Of a stretch of 64,000 nt of DNA, positions 1 to 9,124 are shown one piece after another. Location: NCBI GenBank assembly GCA_910575775.1, contig CAJTEY010000018.1, positions 21,238-85,237 on the forward strand, read 5' to 3'. A model generated the notes under the pieces. The model ran no database searches, had not been told where the DNA came from, and saw only the letters and a program-made list of their open reading frames with translations. Positions within the stretch are counted from its first letter, which is position 1, and each line of letters opens with the position of its first letter. The stretch comes from Lachnospiraceae bacterium (lineage in GTDB: Bacteria > Bacillota > Clostridia > Lachnospirales > Lachnospiraceae). The translations under genes were made by a program, and so were the position numbers.

Positions 1-326
1 CGGGTAACCAGATTATATCAGTGGGCGGCGGTCTGCCTGTGCGGGAGGAAAACCGGGCGCTGCTGCATGAGCTGGGACAGGTTTTCTATTTGCGGGCTGA
101 GGGGGAGACGATTTATGAGAGGGTAAAAGACGACACCACAAGACCGCTTTTGCAAGTGGAAGATCCGCTGACGAGAATAAAGACGCTCATAGAGGAGAGA
201 GATCCTTGCTACAGAGCGGCGGCGGATGTAGTAATCACTGTGGATGGTAAGAGCTTTTCGCAGATTTTGGATGAGATCGAGGAACATGTAAACGAGAGGG
301 AAGGAAACAATCTGACGGAGGGATGA
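1..326 (+). CDS. aroK: Shikimate kinase, C-terminal part (5' end outside window)
   Basis: The reading frame is open from the window edge (first full codon at base 3) to a stop at 326, so only about 107 C-terminal residues are present. It begins just before a VGGG motif followed by LPVREENRALL, which fits the glycine-rich shikimate-binding segment of shikimate kinases. An arginine-containing lid-like stretch (TTRPLLQ) and a C-terminal RDPCYRAAADVVI segment also match the family. The enzyme phosphorylates shikimate with ATP in the chorismate pathway. The stop lies 3 bp before aroQ, so the two are almost certainly co-transcribed. The Walker A end is missing only because of the window boundary. 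Confidence 0.86.
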   Translation, partial: GNQIISVGGGLPVREENRALLHELGQVFYLRAEGETIYERVKDDTTRPLLQVEDPLTRIKTLIEERDPCYRAAADVVITVDGKSFSQILDEIEEHVNEREGNNLTEG

Positions 327-329
327 GAG

Positions 330-761
330 ATGAAAATATTGGTAATTAACGGACCGAATCTGAATTTTCTGGGTATCCGGGAAAAGAGTGTTTATGGAAC
401 GCAGAATTATGACGATCTGCTGCAGATGATCGCGAAAAAGGGAGAGGAGACGGACAGTGCTGTGGAAGTGTTTCAGAGTAACCATGAAGGCGCCATTATC
501 GATCGGATTCAGGACTCCTATTTCGACGGCACAGAGGGAATTGTGATCAATCCGGGCGCTTTTACTCATTACAGCTATGCCATCAGGGATGCGCTGGCAA
601 GTATCACTGTGCCCAAGGTAGAAATCCATATTTCTGATATTACGCAGAGGGAAGAGTTCCGCAAAGTATCGGTGACGGCGCCGGTCTGCGACAAACAGAT
701 TTATGGGCAGGGACTGGACGGTTATCTGCAGGCAATTGATTTTATTTTAAATATAAAGTAA
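330..761 (+). CDS. aroQ: Type II 3-dehydroquinate dehydratase
   Basis: This 143-residue protein has the normal length of dodecameric type II dehydroquinases, which convert 3-dehydroquinate to 3-dehydroshikimate in the cytosol. It starts MKILVINGPNLNFLG, the family signature, with the catalytic tyrosine at residue 22. It also carries the SNHEGAIIDRI, NPGAFTHYSYA and EIHISDITQREEFR motifs; the last holds the catalytic histidine. The ATG follows the shikimate kinase stop by 3 bp with a GAGGGATGAGAG ribosome site inside the upstream coding end. Adjacent aro genes show a common aromatic amino-acid operon. Confidence 0.96.
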   Translation: MKILVINGPNLNFLGIREKSVYGTQNYDDLLQMIAKKGEETDSAVEVFQSNHEGAIIDRIQDSYFDGTEGIVINPGAFTHYSYAIRDALASITVPKVEIHISDITQREEFRKVSVTAPVCDKQIYGQGLDGYLQAIDFILNIK

Positions 762-818
762 TCGTCTGGCCGGCCTGGATGGTCCGGGCTGAAATGTTAT
801 GTTTTTTAAGAAAAGAGG

Positions 819-847
819 TTGAAAAAAGAATTTTTTTAGTATAAACT
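819..847 (+). promoter_or_regulatory. Putative efp promoter
   Basis: TTGAAA at 819-824 and TAAACT at 842-847 are separated by 17 bp in an AT-rich stretch upstream of efp. The -10 is imperfect, so the exact promoter is uncertain. The 129-bp gap after aroQ supports a separate transcription start for efp. Confidence 0.4.
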
Positions 848-890
848 AGAAAAGAATTATATTTGTGAAAGCTTAGGAGGAGATAGAAAT

Positions 891-1448
891 ATGGTATCAG
901 CGGGTGATTTCAGAAACGGCATTACCGTCGAGATGGAGGGTAATGTTTTTCAGATAATTGAATTTCAGCATGTTAAACCGGGCAAAGGCGCAGCTTTTGT
1001 CAGAACGAAGCTGAAAAACATCATCAATGGCGGTGTGGTGGAGAAGAGCTTCCGTCCCACTGAGAAATTCCCTCAGGCACGTATTGACAGAAAGGACATG
1101 CAGTATTTGTATTCTGATGGAGACCTGTTCAATTTCATGGACGTGGAGACCTATGACCAGATTGCATTGAATGCGGAAACGGTAGGCGACTCTCTGAAAT
1201 TCGTGAAGGAAAACGAGATGGTTAAGATCTGTTCCTACAACGGCAATGTGTTCGCAATCGAGCCGCCGCTGTTCGTAGAGCTGGAGATTACCGACACTGA
1301 GCCTGGCTTTAAGGGTGATACCGCGACTGGTGCGACCAAGCCTGCGATCGTGGAGACAGGTGCGAAGGTTATGGTACCGCTGTTTGTGGAAAACGGCGAG
1401 AAGATCAAGATCGATACCAGATCGGGTGAGTATCTGTCCAGAGTATAA
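891..1448 (+). CDS. efp: Elongation factor P
   Basis: This 185-residue protein has the usual EF-P length and domain order: an N-terminal KOW-like domain followed by two OB-fold domains. EF-P binds the ribosome between P and E sites and relieves stalling at polyproline. The loop that reaches the peptidyl-transferase centre is visible as PGKG with lysine at residue 32, the residue modified in many bacteria. The C-terminal signature [10 protein letters not shown] and [12 protein letters not shown] are also typical. A TTAGGAGGAG ribosome site precedes the ATG. The gene sits after aro genes, a common arrangement in Clostridia. A terminator follows. Confidence 0.97.
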   Translation: MVSAGDFRNGITVEMEGNVFQIIEFQHVKPGKGAAFVRTKLKNIINGGVVEKSFRPTEKFPQARIDRKDMQYLYSDGDLFNFMDVETYDQIALNAETVGDSLKFVKENEMVKICSYNGNVFAIEPPLFVELEITDTEPGFKGDTATGATKPAIVETGAKVMVPLFVENGEKIKIDTRSGEYLSRV

Positions 1449-1475
1449 AAGAAACGTTTCATGTCAAAGCCCATA

Positions 1476-1512
1476 AGACAATATAGACTTTCGGTCTGTG
1501 TTGTCTTTTTTT
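1476..1512 (+). terminator. Rho-independent terminator of efp
   Basis: AAGACAA and TTGTCTT arms enclose a partly paired TATAGAC/GTCTGTG inner stem and are followed by a run of T residues. Confidence 0.75.
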
Positions 1513-1551
1513 TACCCTGATATGCCCGGAGAGAATGGGAAAGAGGATGAT

Positions 1552-2439
1552 ATGGGATTTCAAAAGTTTGTAGAAGATATCGTGGATTTATTACAGGAAA
1601 GAATGGGGGATGCATATGAGATCAGGGTGCTCCATGTGACCAAAAACAATGACGTGGAGCAGACGGGAATCGCTATCACAAAGCAGGAAGACAGTATCTT
1701 CCCCACTATTTACATGGAAGGGCTTTATCAGGAGTACAGGGAAGGGGAGCTGCTTGGTGTACTTGTGGAACGGATTATAAACTGCCATGAGGAGCAGTCT
1801 ATGGCGCTGGATTTGGACATGGATTTTTTTCGTGATTACAGCAGGGTGAAGGATCGGATTTTTTATAAGCTGGTCAGCTTTGAAAAGAATAAAAAGTTTC
1901 TGAGAGATGCGCCGCATCTGAGATGGCATGATCTGGCGATTGTGTTTTACTATGCGCTGGAAGAAAATGTGGCAGAGGGGGCTTCTATTACGATCAAGAG
2001 GCAGCATATGCTGATGTGGAAGCAGAATGCGGAATCACTTTATCGGACGGCCGGACGCAATACGAAGCGCGGCAAGCCGGAACTTCTCGCTTCCATGCGG
2101 GAACTGATTGCGGAGATGACGGGGATTGCCATGCGGGAAGATGACGCGGTGCCAATGTATGTACTGACAAATCAGGAAAAACGATTTGGCGCTTCGGTGA
2201 TGTTATATTCTGAAAAGATCGGGTGGCTGGCGGAGCGATTCGGCTGTGATCTTCTGATTTTGCCCAGTTCTGTCCATGAGGTGCTGCTGATACCCGATGA
2301 CCACGTCAGGGAATATTCTTTTTACAGACAGATGGTAGAGGAGGTCAATCGAACCCAGGTAGAGCCGGAGGAAGTGCTTTCTTACGGGTTATATCGGTAT
2401 TGCAGAAAAAAATCGGAAATCGAGGAAATTATTTCTTAG
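1552..2439 (+). CDS. DUF5688 family protein
   Basis: The 295-residue protein resembles the DUF5688 family, which is widespread in Lachnospiraceae and has no established function. The ATG at 1552 was chosen because AAAGAGGATGAT lies just upstream and the efp terminator occupies the earlier possible starts. No signal peptide or membrane segment is visible. Features include an N-terminal alpha/beta part (FVEDIVDLLQERMG) and a C-terminal region with the phrase DLLILPSSVHEVLLIPDD, as seen in other members. Many such proteins are repeated within a genome; only one copy is seen here. It stands alone between the efp terminator and a tRNA promoter. Confidence 0.72.
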   Translation: MGFQKFVEDIVDLLQERMGDAYEIRVLHVTKNNDVEQTGIAITKQEDSIFPTIYMEGLYQEYREGELLGVLVERIINCHEEQSMALDLDMDFFRDYSRVKDRIFYKLVSFEKNKKFLRDAPHLRWHDLAIVFYYALEENVAEGASITIKRQHMLMWKQNAESLYRTAGRNTKRGKPELLASMRELIAEMTGIAMREDDAVPMYVLTNQEKRFGASVMLYSEKIGWLAERFGCDLLILPSSVHEVLLIPDDHVREYSFYRQMVEEVNRTQVEPEEVLSYGLYRYCRKKSEIEEIIS

Positions 2440-2449
2440 GCGCGATTAC

Positions 2450-2478
2450 TTGACAAGTGTGCCCGCTTGCGGTATGAT
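2450..2478 (+). promoter_or_regulatory. tRNA-Arg promoter
   Basis: TTGACA (2450-2455), a 17-bp spacer and TATGAT (2473-2478) form a near-consensus promoter about 65 bp upstream of the tRNA. Confidence 0.8.
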
Positions 2479-2542
2479 ACAGAAGATGTAACAAATTTGT
2501 AACAATTTTTCGGGTTGTACAAAACTTGTTTCATCAAGGCGG

Positions 2543-2613
2543 GCACCCGTAGTCTAATGGATAAAACGTAGGCCTCCGACGCCTTTGATGCAGGTTCGAG
2601 TCCTGTCGGGTGC
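2543..2613 (+). tRNA. tRNA-Arg (anticodon CCG)
   Basis: The acceptor arms GCACCCG and CGGGTGC pair perfectly. The T arm is CAGG-TTCGAGT-CCTG, and the anticodon loop CTCCGAC sits between AGGC and GCCT. Positions 34-36 read CCG, so the tRNA decodes CGG arginine codons. The outermost anticodon-stem pair is T-T, a small irregularity. CCA is not encoded (the next bases are AT). Confidence 0.95.
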
Positions 2614-2626
2614 ATAGAGTTATGGG

Positions 2627-2664
2627 TTTCCGGGACGATATGCTGATATTGTCCCGGAAATTTT
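2627..2664 (+). terminator. Terminator-like hairpin after tRNA-Arg
   Basis: Perfect 10-bp arms TTTCCGGGAC (2627-2636) and GTCCCGGAAA (2651-2660) are followed by TTTT. It ends about 18 bp before the next start codon and could also attenuate read-through into the SH3 gene. Confidence 0.7.
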
Positions 2665-2681
2665 GAGACTGGAGGAGTTTC

Positions 2682-3974
2682 ATGAATATGACAAACGATA
2701 CAATGCGGGAGGGTCTGAAGGCAAAGTCTGAAGCGTTTAAAAACTGGCTGGTACGATACTCCAAAATTGTTCTTCCTGTTATTTTAGTGGTCTGTGTGGC
2801 GCTGACGATTGTGATAGCGATTCAGGCGAATAAGAGGAAGGTAGAACAGGAAGAAACGGCGGTCGCGCCGGAAGAGAGCACGGGTGAAGAGGAAGCGATG
2901 CTTGACGTGCCGGAGGTGCCTTTAGAGAAAGATGCCGTTCCGGGGATCAAGGAACTGTTTGATGTCTACTATAAGGCGATGGTGGAAGGTGACACTGACA
3001 CCATGGAGAAGCTGGTCTATTATATGGATGCGACGGAGATCCTGAGAGCAGCGGAGACAAGTAAGTATATTGATTCCTATCCGCCTCTGGAGATTTATAC
3101 CAAAGTGGGACCGAAGGAAGGCACCTATATTGCTTATGTCTATGCGGAATTAAAGTTCCATGATTATGATAAACCGATTCCAGGTATGCGGACATATTAT
3201 GTGTGTACCAACGAGGACGGTGAACTCTACATCAATGAAGACGGAGAGGAAAGCGACAACGAGCTGCATTACATGCGGGAGATCCAGCTGCAGGGTGATG
3301 TCATCGATCTGAATAACAAGGCAGCTGAAGCCTATAACAAAATGGTTGTAGAGGATCCTCAGCTTGCTGATTTTCTCTTGGAACTGCGTGAGGAGATCGA
3401 GAAGAACGTAGGTGAAGCCCTGGCGCGTGCAGAGCAGAGCGAGGAGCCGGAAGCGGTGACAGAGGAAGAAACACCAGAGGAGCCGGCGGAGGAAACGCCC
3501 ACTGAGGTAGTGACCAAGGTAAAGGCGATAGATGTAGTTAATATAAGGACTTCCGACAGCGAGACGGCGGATAAGCTCGGTAAGGCGGCTGTGGGAGACG
3601 AATTTGAACTTCTGGAAGAGAAAGGAAACGGCTGGAGTAAGATCAAATACGAGGGCGGTGAGGCGTTTATCAAGAGCGATTATCTGGAGCCTTCCGAGAG
3701 CATGGCAGCGTCTGATGTGGAACAAAATGAGGATGAGGAAGAAGGGGATTCGCAGGAGCAGGCTGATAACAGTGATGATTCCGCAGCCACAAACGGCACG
3801 GTGACAGTTAAGGAAACCGTCAGAATCCGGAGCGGCGCAAGCGAGAATTCCGAGAAGATAGCGACTGCCTATATGGGTGAAACCTTTGATGTGATTATGA
3901 AACAGGCGGATGGCTGGACGAAGATTAAGTACAATGGTCAGACGGCTTATGTGAAGTCGGATTATGTGGAGTGA
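2682..3974 (+). CDS. Membrane-anchored protein with two SH3b domains
   Basis: The 430-residue protein has one transmembrane segment at about residues 27-47 (VLPVILVVCVALTIVIAI), so most of it is probably extracellular. A glutamate-rich linker, a globular NTF2-like segment (about 85-210) and a second acidic linker follow. Two bacterial SH3 repeats of about 60 residues end the protein (about 280-340 and 370-430), each with NIRTSDSE/RIRSGASE and GWSKIKY/GWTKIKY motifs. SH3b domains usually bind peptidoglycan, so a wall-associated role is inferred. No catalytic domain is visible. GGAGGAG precedes the ATG. It is flanked by terminators and appears monocistronic. Confidence 0.8.
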   Translation: MNMTNDTMREGLKAKSEAFKNWLVRYSKIVLPVILVVCVALTIVIAIQANKRKVEQEETAVAPEESTGEEEAMLDVPEVPLEKDAVPGIKELFDVYYKAMVEGDTDTMEKLVYYMDATEILRAAETSKYIDSYPPLEIYTKVGPKEGTYIAYVYAELKFHDYDKPIPGMRTYYVCTNEDGELYINEDGEESDNELHYMREIQLQGDVIDLNNKAAEAYNKMVVEDPQLADFLLELREEIEKNVGEALARAEQSEEPEAVTEEETPEEPAEETPTEVVTKVKAIDVVNIRTSDSETADKLGKAAVGDEFELLEEKGNGWSKIKYEGGEAFIKSDYLEPSESMAASDVEQNEDEEEGDSQEQADNSDDSAATNGTVTVKETVRIRSGASENSEKIATAYMGETFDVIMKQADGWTKIKYNGQTAYVKSDYVE

Positions 3975-4010
3975 CATTGTTTAAAAACCGAATAAAACGG
4001 AAAGACTGGA

Positions 4011-4044
4011 CAGATGAGGAGTATCATACCCTCATCTGTTTTTT
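4011..4044 (+). terminator. Terminator of the SH3b gene
   Basis: CAGATGAGG and CCTCATCTG arms around a 10-nt loop are followed by TTTTTT. Confidence 0.88.
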
Positions 4045-4095
4045 GCAGATAAGCAGAGTAAGGAGGGGCAGTAAAGAAGGAAGGAGCCACTATCC

Positions 4096-4527
4096 ATGAA
4101 ACATGATGACGAGATGGTTTTGAGGGAAATACAGAAAAACACACAGATGGGAATGACGGCTATTGATACCATTCTGGACAAGATCGGAAATGATGATTTT
4201 TCCATAACACTGTCCAGACAGTCCCTGCATTACGCAGATATTCACAATCGGGCGCTGGACCAGATCCTGCAGCAGGAGGGGGAAGCGTACCGTGGCAGCC
4301 AGATCGGGGAAATGATGCTGAAAGGAAGCATACATGCGAACACGGCTTTCAACATCAGCACAGAGCATCTGGCAGAAATGATGATTCAAGGCAGCAACAG
4401 AGGAATCACCAGCATGTGGAAGAGTTTAAAACACAATGGCCTTGCCACGGATGAAACGGTGGAACTGGCGAAAGAGCTGATGGACTTTGAGGAAAAAAGC
4501 ATCGAACGGCTGAAGGAATATCTTTGA
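4096..4527 (+). CDS. Small helical (ferritin-like) protein of unknown function
   Basis: This 143-residue soluble protein is predicted from its heptad-like hydrophobic pattern to be almost all helical: four helices at about 3-25, 33-58, 65-95 and 120-142. The pattern and length suggest a four-helix bundle of the ferritin-like or DUF2383-like kind, but no complete di-iron E-x-x-H set is obvious. I do not recognise the family with confidence. A GAAGGAGCCAC ribosome site precedes the ATG. It lies alone between a terminator and the gdhA promoter. Confidence 0.6.
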   Translation: MKHDDEMVLREIQKNTQMGMTAIDTILDKIGNDDFSITLSRQSLHYADIHNRALDQILQQEGEAYRGSQIGEMMLKGSIHANTAFNISTEHLAEMMIQGSNRGITSMWKSLKHNGLATDETVELAKELMDFEEKSIERLKEYL

Positions 4528-4549
4528 GCGGCTGATGCCAAATACAAGT

Positions 4550-6052
<1,503 letters not shown>

Positions 6053-6073
6053 GGCATAGTTATTAAAAATTAG

Positions 6074-6116
6074 AAATCCCATATACAGGAGAAGGTGCTT
6101 GTATATGGGATTTTTT
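6074..6116 (+). terminator. gdhA terminator
   Basis: AATCCCATATACA pairs with TGTATATGGGATT, and the 3' arm runs into six T residues. Confidence 0.92.
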
Positions 6117-6136
6117 AATCCATAAAATAGATTTGA

Positions 6137-6463
6137 TTCAATACGCTGGCGGGAACTTTGTGGATTTTAAAGACGCCGAAGGAACTGCAGGGCAGAGTAT
6201 ACGTGGCAAGAAGTATGGTGGCTAAATGTATCATACCGTTTTCCTATTTGTTGGGCGGCCCGATGGCAGATAGCTGGATTCCAGCGGTTTTGCAGAAATA
6301 TCCTGATGTCAGTAACGTGATGCAGACAGTTTTCCATGAAGGAAACCTGAATTTTAGATTGATCTACATAATGGCTGGAATGCTGGCCGTTATTTTTGCA
6401 TTGCTGTTCTTTTCGCAAAAGGAGCTGCGCCGGCTGGATGGAGATGGAAGCGTTTGGCAGTAG
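6137..6463 (+). pseudogene. MFS transporter, C-terminal remnant
   Basis: About 108 codons encode the last part of a major facilitator protein. The loop LKTPKELQGRVYVARSMV, the helix SYLLGGPMADSWIPA and a final helix IMAGMLAVIFALLFF match the C-terminal helices of the EntS/MFS_3 type. The frame is closed by a stop at 6134-6136 with no plausible start codon or ribosome site. The 10 or so N-terminal helices expected for a 400-residue transporter are absent, since gdhA and its terminator lie immediately upstream. This is a deletion remnant and is probably not expressed. Confidence 0.75.
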
Positions 6464-6518
6464 GATAAGAGAGTTAATTCGGAGCGGTTGGATTTCGAGG
6501 GATCAGTGGTTATAATGT

Positions 6519-6548
6519 TTGACAGATTTATCCGTATTGGTTTATAAT
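6519..6548 (+). promoter_or_regulatory. Strong promoter of antisense RNA
   Basis: Exact consensus elements TTGACA (6519-6524) and TATAAT (6543-6548) are separated by 18 bp. There is no coding gene downstream on this strand before the terminator at about 6665. Confidence 0.82.
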
Positions 6549-6555
6549 GTGCTTA

Positions 6556-6666
6556 ACAGGACAGCCGGAAGGTGAGTGCAAGTCACCCGACCCGGCGAAT
6601 ACTTAAGACTTTAAGAGATAGTCGTCAGCTCTGGCCAGAGAACAGGACGGCTATTTCTTATTTTTC
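6556..6666 (+). ncRNA. Predicted antisense RNA antitoxin (type I)
   Basis: A transcript of about 110 nt is predicted from a perfect-consensus promoter to a terminator. It would fold into a 5' stem-loop (GCCGG/CCGGC outer and GGTGA/TCACC inner pairs, 6563-6596) and a 3' terminator hairpin (ATAGTCGTC at 6618-6626 with GACGGCTAT at 6646-6654) followed by a T-rich tract. It runs convergently into the 3' end of the small toxin gene and overlaps its last codons and 3' untranslated region. This is the geometry of the TxpA/RatA and BsrG/SR4 type I systems. RNA existence is inferred, not shown. Confidence 0.68.
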
Positions 6667-6734
6667 AGACTCAGAATTGCTACAATCAGCAGCGACACAG
6701 TCAAGATCACCATGAATTCCTCGTATGTACTCAT
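6651..6734 (-). CDS. Small holin-like type I toxin peptide
   Basis: This is a 27-codon gene, too short for routine ORF callers. The peptide starts MSTYEEFMVILTV, has one hydrophobic helix of about 17 residues and ends in a lysine cluster (LSLKNKK). This matches the putative holin-like toxin family (Hol_Tox, related to TxpA/BsrG), whose members insert in the membrane and depolarise it. GGAAGGTGGTG is a good ribosome site directly upstream. It has its own promoter, and a convergent antisense RNA covers its 3' end. A toxic role is inferred from peptide form and locus layout. Confidence 0.72.
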   Translation of the reverse strand: MSTYEEFMVILTVSLLIVAILSLKNKK

Positions 6735-6802
6735 AATAATCACCACCTTCCGCAAGACTCGGAACGGGTGAGAGCACGTCCCCCGGCTGCCCGGGTAAGC
6801 AT

Positions 6803-6836
6803 ATTATATTGTCAAATACTTTGTTGTCTATATAAT
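6803..6836. promoter_or_regulatory. Fully overlapping divergent promoters
   Basis: On the plus strand TTGTCA (6809-6814), 16 bp, TATAAT (6831-6836) faces the membrane protein gene at 6884. On the minus strand TAGACA (6825-6830 complement), 16 bp, TATAAT (6803-6808 complement) faces the toxin gene. Each -35 lies inside the spacer of the other promoter, so the two start sites should compete for polymerase. Confidence 0.65.
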
Positions 6837-6883
6837 AACATATTTTCGAACGGAATAAAATAGAAATTTGGAGGATAAACAAC

Positions 6884-7357
6884 ATGTTTGGACATTTAGG
6901 GTTTTCCTATGTAGGACTCATATTTATGCTGATGCTGCTCATCCCGAATCTGCTCTGGATGAAAAAGCAGCCGCAGGGTTACTCGGCGGAAAAGGAAAAC
7001 AGATTTTTAGCGTTATTGGAACGGGTGGGAGAGGCGTTGACGACCTGCTGTGCCCTGATCTTTTCAGACTTCAATTTGCGGCAGTGGTCGAATTGGTCAT
7101 GGTGGTTTGTGGCGGCGTCTGCCTTGATGGTCATGTATGAAATCTGGTGGATCAGGTACTTTAAGAGTGAGCGCAGACTGACCGACTTTTACAGCAGTTT
7201 CTTAGGGATTCCCGTGGCAGGCGCCACCCTGCCGGTACTTGCGTTTTTTCTGCTTGGCGTTTACGGAAAAGTGGTGTGGATGCTGATGGCAAGTATTATT
7301 TTGGGGATAGGGCATATCGGTATTCATCTGCAGCATCGCAGGGAGAATTCTGCTTAA
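6884..7357 (+). CDS. Four-helix integral membrane protein, unknown function
   Basis: The 157-residue protein has four likely membrane helices at about 6-26 (FSYVGLIFMLMLLIPNLLW), 70-88 (WSWWFVAASALMVMYEIWW), 106-128 and 131-150 (a VVWMLMASIILGIGHIGIH stretch). A conserved-looking loop KSERRLTDFYSSFLGIPVAGATLPVLAF lies between helices 2 and 3. I do not assign a function. ATTTGGAGGATAAAC precedes the ATG. It has its own promoter, shared back to back with the toxin gene, and its last codon overlaps the end of the convergent exonuclease gene by 4 bp. Confidence 0.75.
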   Translation: MFGHLGFSYVGLIFMLMLLIPNLLWMKKQPQGYSAEKENRFLALLERVGEALTTCCALIFSDFNLRQWSNWSWWFVAASALMVMYEIWWIRYFKSERRLTDFYSSFLGIPVAGATLPVLAFFLLGVYGKVVWMLMASIILGIGHIGIHLQHRRENSA

Positions 7358-8148
7358 ACGTCATCGGTCAGTGAACGGTACACTTGATCGCACATGTGGC
7401 AGTCAGAAAGGGCCCGGTGCGCATGGGAGGTATCAATGCCAAAGTAGCTGCAGAGCGTAGTCTGCTTATGGTTACTGAGATTTGGCAGTTTCTTCCGTGC
7501 AAGAGGCAGGGTGTCAATTACTTTATTTTTGACAGGAGGAAGTCCAAGGCTGGAGCAGGCTCTGCTGATAAAAGGAAGATCAAAGGATTTTATGTTATGT
7601 CCTACAAGCGTGTGATTTGCAATAAAAGAGAGAAACTTTGGCAGTACCACATCTATAGGGGAGGCATCCTGAAGGGTTTCGTTCGTTATGCCGGTCAGCG
7701 AGGTTATTTTTGCCGGAACAGGGTCAGCAATGTAAACATATTCTTGAAATTCAGAGGTTTGTCCCCCGCTGTGTTTGATGGCGGCAATTTCGATGATCTT
7801 GTCAGCGGTATAGCTGAGGCCGGTTGTTTCAATGTCGAGGACAACGTAAGAAGACGGCATCGTGTCTTTTTTTCGGACAGTCCGATTTCCCTTTTGGCGC
7901 GATGTGCCGCGTGTTTTCATTTCAAGAAGACAGCTGGAATGTATTTTGATCATGGTTCCTGCGGCGTTTATAACCAGTATGGCCCAGGTTTCGAAAGCCT
8001 GATCGTAGCCGGTAATTTCGCAGGGAACGGGTACTGCGGAATCAGGAGCATAGTATTGAAAGGGTGGCAGACTGGTTTTTGTCGGGGATATTAACCCATA
8101 TTTTTTTAAAAAGTCTAATTGTTCTGTTTCGCTGTGAAATTCGTTCAT
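7354..8148 (-). CDS. DEDD-family 3'-5' exonuclease (PolC epsilon-like)
   Basis: The 264-residue protein has an N-terminal domain of about 95 residues that I cannot assign, then a DnaQ/PolC-type exonuclease domain at about 100-262. Exo I is visible as YVVLDIETTGLSYTADKIIEIAAI (catalytic D and E), Exo II as LVGHNIKSFDLPFI, and Exo III as HRALSDCHMCDQV. Such stand-alone enzymes degrade or proofread DNA or RNA 3' ends. The ATG at 8148 follows AGAGGAAAAATT; an upstream start would add 26 unlikely residues. Its end overlaps the convergent membrane-protein gene. Confidence 0.85.
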   Translation of the reverse strand: MNEFHSETEQLDFLKKYGLISPTKTSLPPFQYYAPDSAVPVPCEITGYDQAFETWAILVINAAGTMIKIHSSCLLEMKTRGTSRQKGNRTVRKKDTMPSSYVVLDIETTGLSYTADKIIEIAAIKHSGGQTSEFQEYVYIADPVPAKITSLTGITNETLQDASPIDVVLPKFLSFIANHTLVGHNIKSFDLPFISRACSSLGLPPVKNKVIDTLPLARKKLPNLSNHKQTTLCSYFGIDTSHAHRALSDCHMCDQVYRSLTDDV

Positions 8149-8362
8149 AATTTTTCCTCTGGTGTATGCAAGTGAAATATTAGGGATCGTGTCTATCATA
8201 TTAAGACATTTACGGGGGAGAATCAATATAAATCGAAAAAGCGGGAAAAGATCTTTTTTGCATCAGCCATTTCCTGCCCGGTTTGTAATCGACCCATATC
8301 ATGCTCTTTTTAGGCAGTATCCATATTCTACGGCAGCTACGCGGCATCTCACTGCATTTCCG

Positions 8363-8391
8363 TTGTCTCCCGAAAAGGAACGTGATATAAT
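8363..8391 (+). promoter_or_regulatory. Promoter of LytTR regulator operon
   Basis: TTGTCT (8363-8368), 17 bp and TATAAT (8386-8391) lie 22 bp upstream of the regulator start codon. Confidence 0.7.
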
Positions 8392-8412
8392 ACCACTCTT
8401 AAGGAGGAGGCT

Positions 8413-9123
8413 ATGATTACGATTGCGGTCTGTGACGACGAAAAATATATAGCGGATCAAGTCAAAAAGCTGGCGGCCCGTTTTTTCCGTGAAAAAAATA
8501 TGGAGGCATCCATTGTCTGGTTTTCGTGCGGAGAAGAATTATTACAATATGATAAAAACATAGACATTCTTTTTCTCGACATCCAGATGAAAGGCATGGA
8601 CGGCATGGAGGCGGCAAGGAAACTGCGCAGCCGGAATTTTAAAGGCTTTCTCATCTTTATAACGATTCTGAAAGAGATGGTCTTCCAGTCCTTTGAAGTG
8701 CAGGCGTATGATTATCTGTTGAAACCGATTGAGGAAAAGCAGTTTACAAGGACGTTGGACCGGCTGCTTGTCTCCATGAAACAGGTCAGTGAGGAGAAGC
8801 TTCTTGTGCAGAAAGGCTATGAGAGAAGCATTATTTCCTTTGAGGACATTGTTTTTGCTGAAATTATAGACAGGAAGGTGTATCTGCATCTGGCATCGTC
8901 GGATGTGGTGGATTTTTATGACCGGATCGAAAATCTGGAGGCCAGATTGGACAGCCGTTTTTTCCGATGTCACAGAAGTTATCTGATCAATCTGCAATAT
9001 CTGAAAAGCTACAAAAACGGCGTGGCATATATGGAGAGCGGGGAGGAAATCCCTGTTTCCCGGCTGCGCAGCAAAGAATTTTCCGTGGTGATTTTGCAGT
9101 ATATGAAGGAATGGAGACTGTGA
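8413..9123 (+). CDS. LytTR-family response regulator (AgrA/LytR type)
   Basis: The 236-residue protein has a receiver domain (1-120) with the acidic pocket DDE at 8-10 and phospho-acceptor aspartate at 56 in LFLDIQMKG. The conserved lysine follows in YLLKP. A LytTR DNA-binding domain occupies about 135-236, with FRCHRSYLINLQYL and the EIPVSR segment typical of the fold. AAGGAGGAGGCT precedes the ATG. The partner kinase begins 1 bp after its stop. Such pairs usually control peptide signalling, bacteriocin or virulence-type functions. No AgrB/AgrD genes are next to it. Confidence 0.93.
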   Translation: MITIAVCDDEKYIADQVKKLAARFFREKNMEASIVWFSCGEELLQYDKNIDILFLDIQMKGMDGMEAARKLRSRNFKGFLIFITILKEMVFQSFEVQAYDYLLKPIEEKQFTRTLDRLLVSMKQVSEEKLLVQKGYERSIISFEDIVFAEIIDRKVYLHLASSDVVDFYDRIENLEARLDSRFFRCHRSYLINLQYLKSYKNGVAYMESGEEIPVSRLRSKEFSVVILQYMKEWRL

Positions 9124-9124
9124 G

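Noticed and set aside
2543..2664. Integration site at tRNA-Arg
   Set aside because: No integrase gene or repeated tRNA 3' end is found downstream.
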